Assembly: GCF_023100905.1 (NCBI RefSeq)
Contig: NZ_CP064686.1
Coordinates: forward strand, 3,038,001-3,102,000
Length of the DNA stretch: 64,000 nucleotides
Reading direction: 5' to 3'
Source of the DNA: Bradyrhizobium sp. 4
GTDB lineage: Bacteria > Pseudomonadota > Alphaproteobacteria > Rhizobiales > Xanthobacteraceae
The notes under the pieces are model-generated. The model saw nothing but the letters and a program-made list of their open reading frames with translations, ran no database searches and was not told the origin of the DNA. Of the stretch, positions 44,001 through 52,483 are shown piece after piece. The number at the start of each line of letters is the position of its first letter. Positions within the stretch are counted from its first letter, which is position 1. The position numbers were made by a program, and so were the translations under genes.

Positions 44001-46191
44001 AATCGACGCCGCTGGTGGCGCGAAAGGCCGGGTTGTGGACCCGTCTGGATTGGCGACGCAGACGGCATTGGAGTGCCTGTCCAAGACTGCCGGTCATCAT
44101 GGGATCGACCTGCCGGTCGAGCGTCTGAAGCACGCCTATGCCGTAGCCGCTCCGCTCTCGTTGAACCTTCTGTTGCGCATGGCCAAGGATGCAGGTCTGC
44201 GCGCGAGAAGCACGAAAATCGAGTGGGGTGCGCTGATCCGTCTCGGAGAAGCCTATCCGGCGCTGACGCGGCTAACCAATGGCAACTGGATCGTTGTCCT
44301 TGGTGCAGGACTGGGAGCTGAGGGCACTGAGGTCGTCAGCGTCTTCGACCCGCTCGCCGACCGCAAGGACGAGGTCTTGGTTGTCGACCGGGACCGATTT
44401 TGTGCCCAATGGGCCGGGGACACCATCCTGATCAAGCGCGAGCAGTTGACACAGGATGGGCGCAGAAGTTTCGGCCTCCGGTGGTTCGTACCGGAATTGC
44501 TTCTTCAATGGCGACTGTTCAGGGACGTCGCGATTGCCGCCATCATGCTCTATGCGTTGGGCCTCGTCGTTCCGATCTTTTTCCAGCTCGTCATCGACAA
44601 AGTTCTGGTTCACGAGAGCTACACCACGCTCTACGTACTCGCGGCAGGCGCGGCCGCAGCACTCGTCTTTGACGCGATATTCGGCTTTCTGCGGCGCTAC
44701 CTGCTACTTTATGCGACCAATAAGGTCGACATTCGAGTTGCTACAAAGACGTTCGGTCATCTCCTCGGGCTGCCGGTCACCTTCTTCGAGCACATGGCAG
44801 CGGGGGTCTTAGTCAAGCACATGCAGCAAGCGGCGCGGATCCGTGAGTTTCTGACCGGCCGACTATTCTTAACCACCCTCGACGCGCTTTCGCTATTCGT
44901 CTTCCTGCCGGTACTTGCGATCTACAGCGTCAAGTTGACGCTTATGGTTTTGGCCTTCACTGCCGCGAGCGGTGCTGTTGTCGGCCTGCTCATGGGCCCT
45001 TTCCGGCGACGTCTTTACGATCTTTACCAGGCGGAAGGTGCGCGGCAGGCTCTCCTCGTCGAAACAGTTCACGGTATGCGCACGGTGAAGTCGCTGGGGA
45101 TGGAGCCCGTGCAGGGCAGGGTTTGGGATAGCCGCTGTGCACAGTCGATTACCATGCGATTCGGTGTCGAGAAGATTTCCGCCGGTGCCCAGGCGCTCAC
45201 CGGATTTCTCGAGAAGATCATGACACTTGGGATCATCGCTGTCGGAGCACTCGATGTCTTCGCTGGAGAAATGACAATCGGCGCGCTGGTCGCGTTTAAC
45301 ATGTTGGCCGGCAGGGTCTCCGGACCACTGGTCCAACTCGTGACCATGGTGCACGAATACCAGGAAGTTGCTCTTGCCGTGAAAATGCTCGGCGAGGTGA
45401 TGAATCAGAAGCCTGAGCGAGATGGCAAGAAAGATGGGCTGCGGCCCGACTTCGCCGGAAAAATCGAGTTCGAAGGTGTTTCTTTTCGTTACGGAGCTGA
45501 GGGAGCGCCGGCGCTCGATGATGTCTCCTTCACCGTCGAGCCAGGTTCGATCTTCGGGATCGTGGGCCGAAGCGGCTCCGGCAAGACGACGCTCACAAGG
45601 CTGATTTCGGGCATGTATCCGGTGCAACAGGGGCTGCTCCGTGTCGACGGATACGATTCGAGGGAACTCGACTTGGCACACCTGCGCCGAAACCTCGGAA
45701 TCGTCTTGCAGGATAATTTCCTGTTTCGAGGGACGGTCCGCGACAATATCGCATGCGTGAAACGGGACGCGACATTCGCCGAAGTCGTCGCTGCTGCACA
45801 GCTCGCAGGCGCCGACGAGTTCATCGAGCGGTTGCCCCGTGGCTTCGACACCATGCTCGAGGAAGATGCCTCGAACCTGTCCGGCGGGCAGAAGCAGCGG
45901 CTCGCGATTGCGAGGGCTCTGATCGTCAATCCACGGATCGTGATTTTCGATGAGGCGACGAGTGCCCTCGATTCCGAAAGCGAAATGATCATCAAGCGCA
46001 ACCTCCGCCGTTTGGCAGCAGGGCGCACCGTCATCATCGTCTCGCATCGGCTGTCAATGCTGACTGAAGCAAGCCGGATCCTGGTGATGGACCGCGGCCG
46101 AATCGTTGACGTGGATCGCCACGACCACCTCCTGTCGAAATGCACCATCTACAGGCATTTGTGGAACCAACAGATGAAACAGATTGCATGA
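43978..46191 (+). CDS. Type I secretion ABC transporter (HlyB-like)
   Basis: A 737-residue exporter. Residues ~20-140 form a C39-peptidase-like domain without the catalytic Cys (TALECLSKTAGHHGIDLPVE), as in HlyB-type exporters that secrete uncleaved substrates. Six membrane helices follow (from ~165), then the ATPase: Walker A GRSGSGKTT, Q-loop LQDNFLF, signature LSGGQKQRLAIARAL, Walker B IVIFDEATSALD and the switch His in VSHRLS. It would form the inner-membrane part of a channel with the fusion protein that follows; the outer-membrane TolC partner must be elsewhere. Confidence 0.93.
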   Translation: MSLRTSGEIDAAGGAKGRVVDPSGLATQTALECLSKTAGHHGIDLPVERLKHAYAVAAPLSLNLLLRMAKDAGLRARSTKIEWGALIRLGEAYPALTRLTNGNWIVVLGAGLGAEGTEVVSVFDPLADRKDEVLVVDRDRFCAQWAGDTILIKREQLTQDGRRSFGLRWFVPELLLQWRLFRDVAIAAIMLYALGLVVPIFFQLVIDKVLVHESYTTLYVLAAGAAAALVFDAIFGFLRRYLLLYATNKVDIRVATKTFGHLLGLPVTFFEHMAAGVLVKHMQQAARIREFLTGRLFLTTLDALSLFVFLPVLAIYSVKLTLMVLAFTAASGAVVGLLMGPFRRRLYDLYQAEGARQALLVETVHGMRTVKSLGMEPVQGRVWDSRCAQSITMRFGVEKISAGAQALTGFLEKIMTLGIIAVGALDVFAGEMTIGALVAFNMLAGRVSGPLVQLVTMVHEYQEVALAVKMLGEVMNQKPERDGKKDGLRPDFAGKIEFEGVSFRYGAEGAPALDDVSFTVEPGSIFGIVGRSGSGKTTLTRLISGMYPVQQGLLRVDGYDSRELDLAHLRRNLGIVLQDNFLFRGTVRDNIACVKRDATFAEVVAAAQLAGADEFIERLPRGFDTMLEEDASNLSGGQKQRLAIARALIVNPRIVIFDEATSALDSESEMIIKRNLRRLAAGRTVIIVSHRLSMLTEASRILVMDRGRIVDVDRHDHLLSKCTIYRHLWNQQMKQIA

Positions 46192-47615
46192 TGGAGCCAA
46201 GGCAACCACGGACGGACGCGAACACGAACGGTCTGGTCCTGGCCAGAACGGTCGAGCGACGGCGGAAGCTATTCAGGCCGGTGCCGAGGCGAGCGCCTGT
46301 GATCGCCGAATTCCAGTCGGATGCAACCGAAGTCGAGCAGCAAGCGCCGCCGCGGCTCGCGCGTCTTACCCTCTACAGCGTGCTTGGGCTAATTGCCTTC
46401 GCGGTCACCTGGGCATCCGTTTCGCAAGTGGAGATGATCGTCACGGCGCAGGGGAAATTGACCACGACACGTCCAAACCTGGTCGTACAGCCGTTGGAAA
46501 CGTCGGTCATACGCGAGATCCACGTCAAGGCCGGTGATCGCGTCAACCGCGGCGACGTTCTGGCTACGCTCGATCCGACCTTCTCGCAGGCTGATTTCGA
46601 TCAATTGCGCGGCAGGGTGGCTGGTTTCGATGCGTCGATCGATCGCCTGGGCGCCGAAGTGAATGGAACGGAGTATGCCGCCAAGGAGCTCACAAATGCT
46701 GACCAAATCCTGCAGGGCAAGTTGTTCTTGCAGAGGAGAGCCGCCTATGAGGCGCAGATCCAGAACTATGACGCACAGATCGCTTCCGCTCGAGCCAATC
46801 TGAAGACAGCGCAGGACGAAGAGACGGTTCTCCTTCAGCGACTCGATACGATGCGTTCAATTGAAGCCATGCGCACCACGCTGATGGACAAAGAGGTCGG
46901 TTCGAGGCTGAACTTTCTACTGTCTCGCGATGCACGGCTCGAGGTTGAGAGCAATCTGGCGCGCGTTCGTGGCAGTATCGCCGATACGACCCATCGGCTG
47001 GACAAGGCCCGCGCTGACCAGAAGGTCTTCACCGAGGAGTTTCGTCGCACCACTTATCAGGAACTGGCAGAGACGCTGCCGAAGCGCAACAGCGCAGCAG
47101 AGGAATTGAAGAAAGCCGACCGTCGTCGGCAGCTGATCGTCCTGCAGGCGCCGGCAGATGCCGTGGTGCTGGACATCGCAAACCGCACAGTCGGCTCGGT
47201 GGTTCGCGAAGCGGAAACGCTGTTTGTCCTGGTTCCTCGTGATGTGCCTCTCCAGGCGGAGGTCAATGTCGAGGGTCGGGATATCGGTCAGGTGGCGCTT
47301 GGACAAGCGGTCCGGATCAAGTTCGAAGCGTTTCCTTTCCAGAAATATGGAACGGCAACGGGCGAGGTCCGCGTCATCAGCCAGGACACGTTCTCGCCGG
47401 ATCCGAAGGCCGAAGGTGCGCGCCGCGCGCCAGCTCCCTATTACCGCGTACTGGTCGATTTGTCCGACACGCACCTTCGGCTGCCGGCTGAGCGCATTCA
47501 ACTGATTCCGGGTATGGCGGTGACGGCCGAACTGAAAGTCGGCAAGCGCACCGTGATTTCTTATTTCCTGTACCCCTTGCTTCGCGGTCTGGATGAAAGC
47601 ATCCGGGAGTACTAG
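46188..47615 (+). CDS. Type I secretion membrane fusion protein (HlyD-like)
   Basis: A 475-residue periplasmic adaptor. A cytoplasmic N-terminus (~50 residues) precedes one membrane helix (LARLTLYSVLGLIAFAVTWA), a lipoyl half-motif (VVQPLETSVIREIHVKAGDR), long alpha-helical hairpins with coiled coil, the second half-motif and a beta-barrel ending PGMAVTAELKVGKRTV. This matches HlyD/PrtE adaptors. The ATG overlaps the stop of the ABC transporter (atga-type overlap), so the two are translationally coupled. It would link the exporter to a TolC-like outer channel. Confidence 0.93.
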   Translation: MMEPRQPRTDANTNGLVLARTVERRRKLFRPVPRRAPVIAEFQSDATEVEQQAPPRLARLTLYSVLGLIAFAVTWASVSQVEMIVTAQGKLTTTRPNLVVQPLETSVIREIHVKAGDRVNRGDVLATLDPTFSQADFDQLRGRVAGFDASIDRLGAEVNGTEYAAKELTNADQILQGKLFLQRRAAYEAQIQNYDAQIASARANLKTAQDEETVLLQRLDTMRSIEAMRTTLMDKEVGSRLNFLLSRDARLEVESNLARVRGSIADTTHRLDKARADQKVFTEEFRRTTYQELAETLPKRNSAAEELKKADRRRQLIVLQAPADAVVLDIANRTVGSVVREAETLFVLVPRDVPLQAEVNVEGRDIGQVALGQAVRIKFEAFPFQKYGTATGEVRVISQDTFSPDPKAEGARRAPAPYYRVLVDLSDTHLRLPAERIQLIPGMAVTAELKVGKRTVISYFLYPLLRGLDESIREY

Positions 47616-48469
47616 GCATTCAGCGCCAACAGCGATCAATGAAAGCAATTCCAACGGCATGGCAGCACGCTTCGCATGAATTGCAGACGATTGCAGGCCA
47701 TCATCCGACGGCCGCACAGCAGAGGCACCATCGACGTGATCCGATGGGATCGGATGGCACACAGGACCGCAATGGCTTAAGTGCGCGCCGACGGAATGCA
47801 CGGGACTGCTGGCTCGCGGCGTGAAGATACCAGCTAATGCCGATGCGAGTACGAGCGGTGCCTGCTATCAGCGGTATTTGCGGGGGTGGGCGGCCTTCCG
47901 CCATATTCCGGTAATGCGCGATCTGCCTGTCTCACTTTGCACAGGGCTCACGGCGCGAGCCAGGGGCCGACGAAGACGAACGTCGCCTGGTCCGCGCCAC
48001 ACCGGTGTTGCGAAGGGACTGACACCCGGCAGAGCCACGTGCTGCGGCGAACCGATCGCCTGGAATGTTCTGCGCATCGAGACTGCAAAGCGCGTCGGCG
48101 GCTGGGGTGCAGAATAATAATCGAGAACATGGCTTATCTGGTCCCGATTAATCCGCCTTACGCGAAATTACTCAAAAATACCCGGAGTTTGCAGGCGATT
48201 ACGTATTTTAAAAATCCAGTAATTTAATCACTTGAAAATAAAAGTCGCCTCTGTATTATGAAGTTATAAATCAAATACCAAAATTAAATAATTTGAATGG
48301 TCGTGTTTCCTCGCAGGAGCCGTGATGCGCGCGCAGCGTCGATATTCGAAACATGACACCGAGACCGTGGCTCTTGCGAGCGAGGCCATGCGCCGCCGGC
48401 AGCGCATGTGGCGGCGATACATCAGGACCAAGACTGCTTGCCGAGCGCTTAGCTATGAAGGAGCGTGTC
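47616..48469. other. Large gap without a supported gene
   Basis: Contains a perfect 7-base inverted repeat atccgat-ggg-atcggat near 47740, GC-rich sequence with only shadow-like frames, and an A/T-rich tract at 48210-48300. A 61-codon frame (48322-48507) overlaps the next gene and is not supported. The last bases carry the aaggag site of the PssE-like gene. Confidence 0.45.
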
Positions 48470-48982
48470 ATGATCTTCGTAACCGTCGGTACGCAAGTCC
48501 AGTTTGACCGTCTGATCCAAACGGTCGACGATTGGGCCGGTGCACGGGCGAGAAGCGATGTTTTCGCTCAGATCGGGCCATCAAAGCATCAGTGCAAGCA
48601 CATCCGCACCGAACGATTTGTTGATCCCGGTGGATTCAGGAATTGCGTTGAGGCGGCAAGCCTCGTGATCGCTCATGCAGGCATGGGCTCCATTATCACC
48701 GCCCTCGAACTTGGAAAGCGAATCATTGTCATGCCGCGTCGTGCGAGCTTGGGCGAACACCGAAACGATCATCAGGTCGCAACGGCAAAACAGTTCGCCG
48801 CACAGGGCCGGATTGAGGTCGCTTTCGAGGAAAGGGAATTATCCGACAAACTCGATCAATTGGACGTCCTCAACCGATGCGAGCGCCTTGGTGGTGAAGC
48901 ATCACCACAGCTGATCCTGACAATTCGGACTTTTATTGAAACGGGACATATCCGTTCACAGCCTACCAGCGCTTCAGCTTAG
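48470..48982 (+). CDS. PssE-like glycosyltransferase subunit (family 28 C-terminal type)
   Basis: A 170-residue protein matching the C-terminal half of family 28 glycosyltransferases (Alg13/PssE type). It opens MIFVTVGTQVQFDRLIQTVD, continues with the nucleotide-sugar-binding region ASLVIAHAGMGSIITALELG and KRIIVMPRRASLGEHRNDHQ, and ends with short helices. The ATG at 48470 is fixed by aaggag 6 bases upstream. PssE normally works with the PssD (Alg14-like) membrane subunit, which here lies 7.4 kb downstream at 55860. It probably adds a sugar to the lipid-linked repeat unit. Confidence 0.87.
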   Translation: MIFVTVGTQVQFDRLIQTVDDWAGARARSDVFAQIGPSKHQCKHIRTERFVDPGGFRNCVEAASLVIAHAGMGSIITALELGKRIIVMPRRASLGEHRNDHQVATAKQFAAQGRIEVAFEERELSDKLDQLDVLNRCERLGGEASPQLILTIRTFIETGHIRSQPTSASA

Positions 48983-49272
48983 GCGGTCAATATGGAGCTA
49001 CAAGACAGTCGAGCCTCTTCTCCTCGCCGGTCGCGCCGGAACGATGATGGAAGGGGTGCATTTAGCAACAACGAGGACTGCCGAATGAACGCGCAGCCAT
49101 GCTCGACGTATCCTCCATGATCGTGAGATGGAATGTCCGAGATACACTGCGCGTGTGCCGGCGTTCATTTTCGACTGGGTATTGGCCAGCAGTTCGGATA
49201 TCGCCAGAGGAACCGAAAGCCATAGCCAAGTAGATTCTACATTTCACCCGATTTCAAACCACTGGTGCAGTT

Positions 49273-50337
49273 ATGTCGAACGACACAATAGGAATTGGAG
49301 TTATCGGATACGGCTATTGGGGACCGAACTTGGTCCGCAATTTCGCTGCTCATCCCTCGGTTCGTCTAGTCGGCGTATGCGACTTTGATTCGGAAAAGCT
49401 CGCGGCAAGCAAGCGGCTTTATCCGGGGGTGATAACGACGTCCTCCTGCGACGAGCTGCTCAAGAACCCTGCCGTCGATGCCGTGGCCATCGCTACGCCG
49501 GTTAATACACACTATGAACTGGCTCTATCCGCACTGAAGGCGGGCAAGCACGTTCTGGTGGAGAAGCCGCTTGCACAAAGTTCAGATCTGGCCCGACGCC
49601 TGATCGATGAGGCGGCTCGGCGATGCCTGATATTGAGCGTGGACCACACTTTCATCTACACGCCCGCGGTGCGGAAAATCCGCGAACTCTTGGTCAAGAA
49701 AGAGCTCGGTAATGTCTACTACTACGACAGCACACGCGCGAGCCTTGGCTTGTTCCAGAGCGATGTCAATGTGATCTGGGACTTGGCGGTGCACGATATT
49801 TCGATCATCCACTATATCTTCGATGAGCAGCCCGTTGCCGTTTCGGCGACAGGATCATGCCATGTGGTCGGCTCGCCGGAAAACATGGCTCATATAACGT
49901 TGTTCTTCGATAGCGCGTGTGTAGCCCACATTAGCGTCAACTGGCTCTCGCCAATCAAAGTCCGCCAGACGTTCATCGGAGGCAGCAAGAAGATGATCGT
50001 TTACGACGATCTTGAACCGACGGAAAAGATCAAGGTATATGACAAGGGCATCACAGTTGATGGCCCCTCCGACAAAGCCCATCAATTCCGGATCGGTTAT
50101 CGGGCTGGCGATATGTGGGCTCCCCACGTGTCCCCGAAGGAAGCGCTGCAGGTCGAGGTCGACCACTTTATCGATTGTGTGCGCAGCGGGACGCGACCGA
50201 TTTCAAGTGGCATGTCCGGACTGCGGGTGATCGAGGTCCTGGAGGCTGCATCCCGCTCGATCGCCGAGCATGGCAAACCGGTCCTGCTGAAACGCCAGCC
50301 GCGCAGGGTCCCGGAACGTGCGACGGCAACGGTCTGA
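49273..50337 (+). CDS. Gfo/Idh/MocA-type sugar dehydrogenase (WbpB/WlbA-like)
   Basis: A 354-residue NAD(P)-dependent dehydrogenase. The Rossmann motif GVIGYGYWGPN (residues ~9-19), the active-site EKPLA (97-101) and a C-terminal domain with VIWDLAVHDISIIHYIF are typical of the WlbA/WbpB group, which oxidises C3 of UDP-N-acetylglucosaminuronate. With the acetyltransferase at 51888 and an aminotransferase at 52484 it can form a 3-amino/3-acetamido sugar module. Substrate identity is inferred from neighbours, not shown by the sequence. Confidence 0.87.
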   Translation: MSNDTIGIGVIGYGYWGPNLVRNFAAHPSVRLVGVCDFDSEKLAASKRLYPGVITTSSCDELLKNPAVDAVAIATPVNTHYELALSALKAGKHVLVEKPLAQSSDLARRLIDEAARRCLILSVDHTFIYTPAVRKIRELLVKKELGNVYYYDSTRASLGLFQSDVNVIWDLAVHDISIIHYIFDEQPVAVSATGSCHVVGSPENMAHITLFFDSACVAHISVNWLSPIKVRQTFIGGSKKMIVYDDLEPTEKIKVYDKGITVDGPSDKAHQFRIGYRAGDMWAPHVSPKEALQVEVDHFIDCVRSGTRPISSGMSGLRVIEVLEAASRSIAEHGKPVLLKRQPRRVPERATATV

Positions 50338-50359
50338 ATCATTGGCGGGCGATATTCAA

Positions 50360-51862
50360 ATGCGCGAACAGCGCGACGGTCTTGCGTTTAGTGCGGTACA
50401 ACGCTCCATCCTGTTTTCGGCGGTCGATCGCTATGGCAGTCTTTTGCTGTTCCTGGTCGCTACCGCGGTTCTCTCTCGTCTGCTATCGCCCGCGGAATTC
50501 GGAGTGTACGCGGTCGTCAATGCCGTCACCGCGGTAATTGGTGCATCCTTTCAGGAGTTCGGGGGCGGAAACTATCTGATTCAGAAGCGTGATCTATCTC
50601 CAGCCGATGTTCGCTCAGCTTTCACCATCTCGCTCGGGATCTCAGTGGCCATAGCGCTTCTTCTGTTTGTTCTTGCAGGCGCGCTCTCAGATCTTTTCGC
50701 CCAGGACGGTCTCAAGAGGGGCATTGAGGTCTCGGCGATGAATTTTTTCCTGGCACCAGTGTCGGGGACAATTTCGGCCTTGCTGCGCCGGGACATGAAG
50801 TTCGGCACGTTAGCCATTTGCAACTTCGTCGCGGGTGTGGCTGTTGCTGTGGTCTCGATCGGGCTAGCGATGGCGGGATTCAGCTATATGGCGCCGGTCT
50901 GGGGAGCCCTGACGGGAAGCGTGATTTTGACCTTGGCGCTGCTCGCCAGTCATCGGGACTTAAACGCACTGCGTCCCTCGCTCTTCAAATACCGCGAGAT
51001 CGTCAGCTTTGGCCTTTATGCCAGCGGGGTTAGCGTCATCAACGTGTTCTACAATCTGGCGCCCCAGCTATTCCTTGCAAGAACTCTGGACTTTATGTCC
51101 GTCGGTCTGTACAGCCGCGCGATTAACCTAACGCAAACGTTCGACAAGCTCGTTACGCAAGTATTGAACCCTGTGATCATGCCGGCGATTGTCGCAAGGC
51201 GCGAAGCGGGGGACGACCTGAAGGCCATCTATCTCGAGGCGATCGAGCTGCTTTCCGCCGCGCACTGGCCGTTCCTGATATTCGTGGCCATTATGGCGCG
51301 ACCGATCATCGAGATCTGGCTCGGCGAGACGTGGCTGGAGGTCGTGCCTCTCGTGCGGCTGCTCTGCATCGCAAACATGGCGCTTTTTGCAGCGTGCTTG
51401 AGTTATCCCATGCTTGTAGCGGTTGGAAGCGTGCGGGACGCTTTGATCTCCTCCTTCATCTCTCTACCTCCGTCGCTTCTTGTAATTTTTTGCGCATCCT
51501 TCTTCGGTGTGCAGGCTGTCGCCGCCTCCGCCGTTTTGACGTTGCCCTTCCAAGCTGCAGTTGCGATCTATTTTATCGGCCGGCACCTAGGCCTTAAACC
51601 AACGGACATTGCTCGCGCGCTGATGAAGAGTGGGGTCGTCACAGCGATAACAGCATTGGGCACATTCGGCTGCGCGGCGCTGACGGAACAGGGAATCCTG
51701 ACGTCATTTGCCGGTTTGGCCTCGGGATTGTGTGCTGCGGCGCTTTGCTGGTGCCTAGGGCTGCTGCTGACCGGCCACCCGCTGCTGCATCAGCTCCATC
51801 TCGCTGCAGCTAGTCTGGCCCGTGTTGCACCGAAGCTGAGGCCATCGCGTTCGGCCCTGTGA
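50360..51862 (+). CDS. Oligosaccharide flippase (Wzx-like)
   Basis: About 500 residues with some 12 to 14 membrane helices; the N-terminal part (LLFLVATAVLSRLLSPAEFG) matches the polysaccharide-biosynthesis flippase family. It would move undecaprenyl-linked repeat units to the periplasmic face for polymerisation by the Wzy-like protein. The ATG at 50360 is chosen over one 42 bases upstream that overlaps the dehydrogenase gene. Gene order (dehydrogenase, flippase, acetyltransferase, aminotransferase) supports a role in the same polymer. Confidence 0.88.
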   Translation: MREQRDGLAFSAVQRSILFSAVDRYGSLLLFLVATAVLSRLLSPAEFGVYAVVNAVTAVIGASFQEFGGGNYLIQKRDLSPADVRSAFTISLGISVAIALLLFVLAGALSDLFAQDGLKRGIEVSAMNFFLAPVSGTISALLRRDMKFGTLAICNFVAGVAVAVVSIGLAMAGFSYMAPVWGALTGSVILTLALLASHRDLNALRPSLFKYREIVSFGLYASGVSVINVFYNLAPQLFLARTLDFMSVGLYSRAINLTQTFDKLVTQVLNPVIMPAIVARREAGDDLKAIYLEAIELLSAAHWPFLIFVAIMARPIIEIWLGETWLEVVPLVRLLCIANMALFAACLSYPMLVAVGSVRDALISSFISLPPSLLVIFCASFFGVQAVAASAVLTLPFQAAVAIYFIGRHLGLKPTDIARALMKSGVVTAITALGTFGCAALTEQGILTSFAGLASGLCAAALCWCLGLLLTGHPLLHQLHLAAASLARVAPKLRPSRSAL

Positions 51863-51887
51863 GGCCTTGCGATTCTTGGAGGCGGAG

Positions 51888-52385
51888 ATGCCCATTACGA
51901 ATGACGTAAAGCTCGGTAGGGACGTCAGGATTTTTCATCCCGATCTAGTCAACCTGTATGGTTGCACCGTTGGTGACGAGAGCAAAATCGGAACCTTCGT
52001 CGAAGTCCAGGAGGGGGCAAAGATAGGCGCGCGTTGCAAGATATCGTCGCACAGCTTCATCTGCGAGGGCGTCACGATCGAGGATGAAGTGTTTGTTGGT
52101 CATGGTGTGATGTTCACGAACGATAAATTCCCGAAGGCAACGACCGCGGATGGTCGTCCTCAGCAAGCGTCGGACTGGACACTGCAGCGCACTCATGTCG
52201 GTAGGGGAGCTTCCATCGGATCGAACGCGACCATTCTGTGCGGGGTGACAATCGGTGCAGGTGCCTCCGTAGGCGCGGGTGCGGTGGTGACGAAGGACAT
52301 TCCGCCCGGCGCCATCGTCGCCGGAGTGCCCGCTCGGCTTCTGTTCGGAGCTGAGAACACCGTTCTGGGCGATAAACCAGTTTAA
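51888..52385 (+). CDS. Left-handed beta-helix acetyltransferase (WbpD/WlbB-like)
   Basis: A 165-residue hexapeptide-repeat protein starting MPITNDVKLGRDVRIFHPDL. Repeats such as GCTVGDESKIGTFVEVQEGA and GVTIGAGASVGAGAVVTKDI mark the left-handed beta helix; a loop (GVMFTNDKFPKA) fits sugar N-acetyltransferases that use acetyl-CoA. The ggaggcggag before ATG 51888 sets the start. Expected substrate: a UDP-3-amino sugar made by the neighbouring dehydrogenase/aminotransferase pair. Confidence 0.87.
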   Translation: MPITNDVKLGRDVRIFHPDLVNLYGCTVGDESKIGTFVEVQEGAKIGARCKISSHSFICEGVTIEDEVFVGHGVMFTNDKFPKATTADGRPQQASDWTLQRTHVGRGASIGSNATILCGVTIGAGASVGAGAVVTKDIPPGAIVAGVPARLLFGAENTVLGDKPV

Positions 52386-52483
52386 ATCGAGAGGTGTATG
52401 GTGTCTAATTTAATGCTTGAGTTAATGTAATAATTCGAGTTAATTTGTTTATATAATTTTGCTCCAATCCAAGGTGTTGAATC
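52386..52483. promoter_or_regulatory. AT-rich gap upstream of the first aminotransferase
   Basis: The tract 52400-52460 (taatttaatgcttgagttaa, then gtttatataattttg) is far more A/T-rich than its flanks. It may carry an additional promoter inside the locus. Confidence 0.35.

Noticed and set aside
43978..44400. Active C39 bacteriocin-type peptidase in the exporter
   Set aside because: The N-terminal domain lacks the catalytic cysteine context (reads TALECLSKTAGHHG), so it is the inactive HlyB-type form.
44893..46047. 384-codon open frame on the minus strand
   Set aside because: Lies opposite the HlyB-like exporter with its Walker and signature motifs; composition is His/Asp-rich and unlike a protein family.
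47639..48117. Short frames after the HlyD-like gene
   Set aside because: Arg/His-rich, overlapping on both strands and without ribosome sites.
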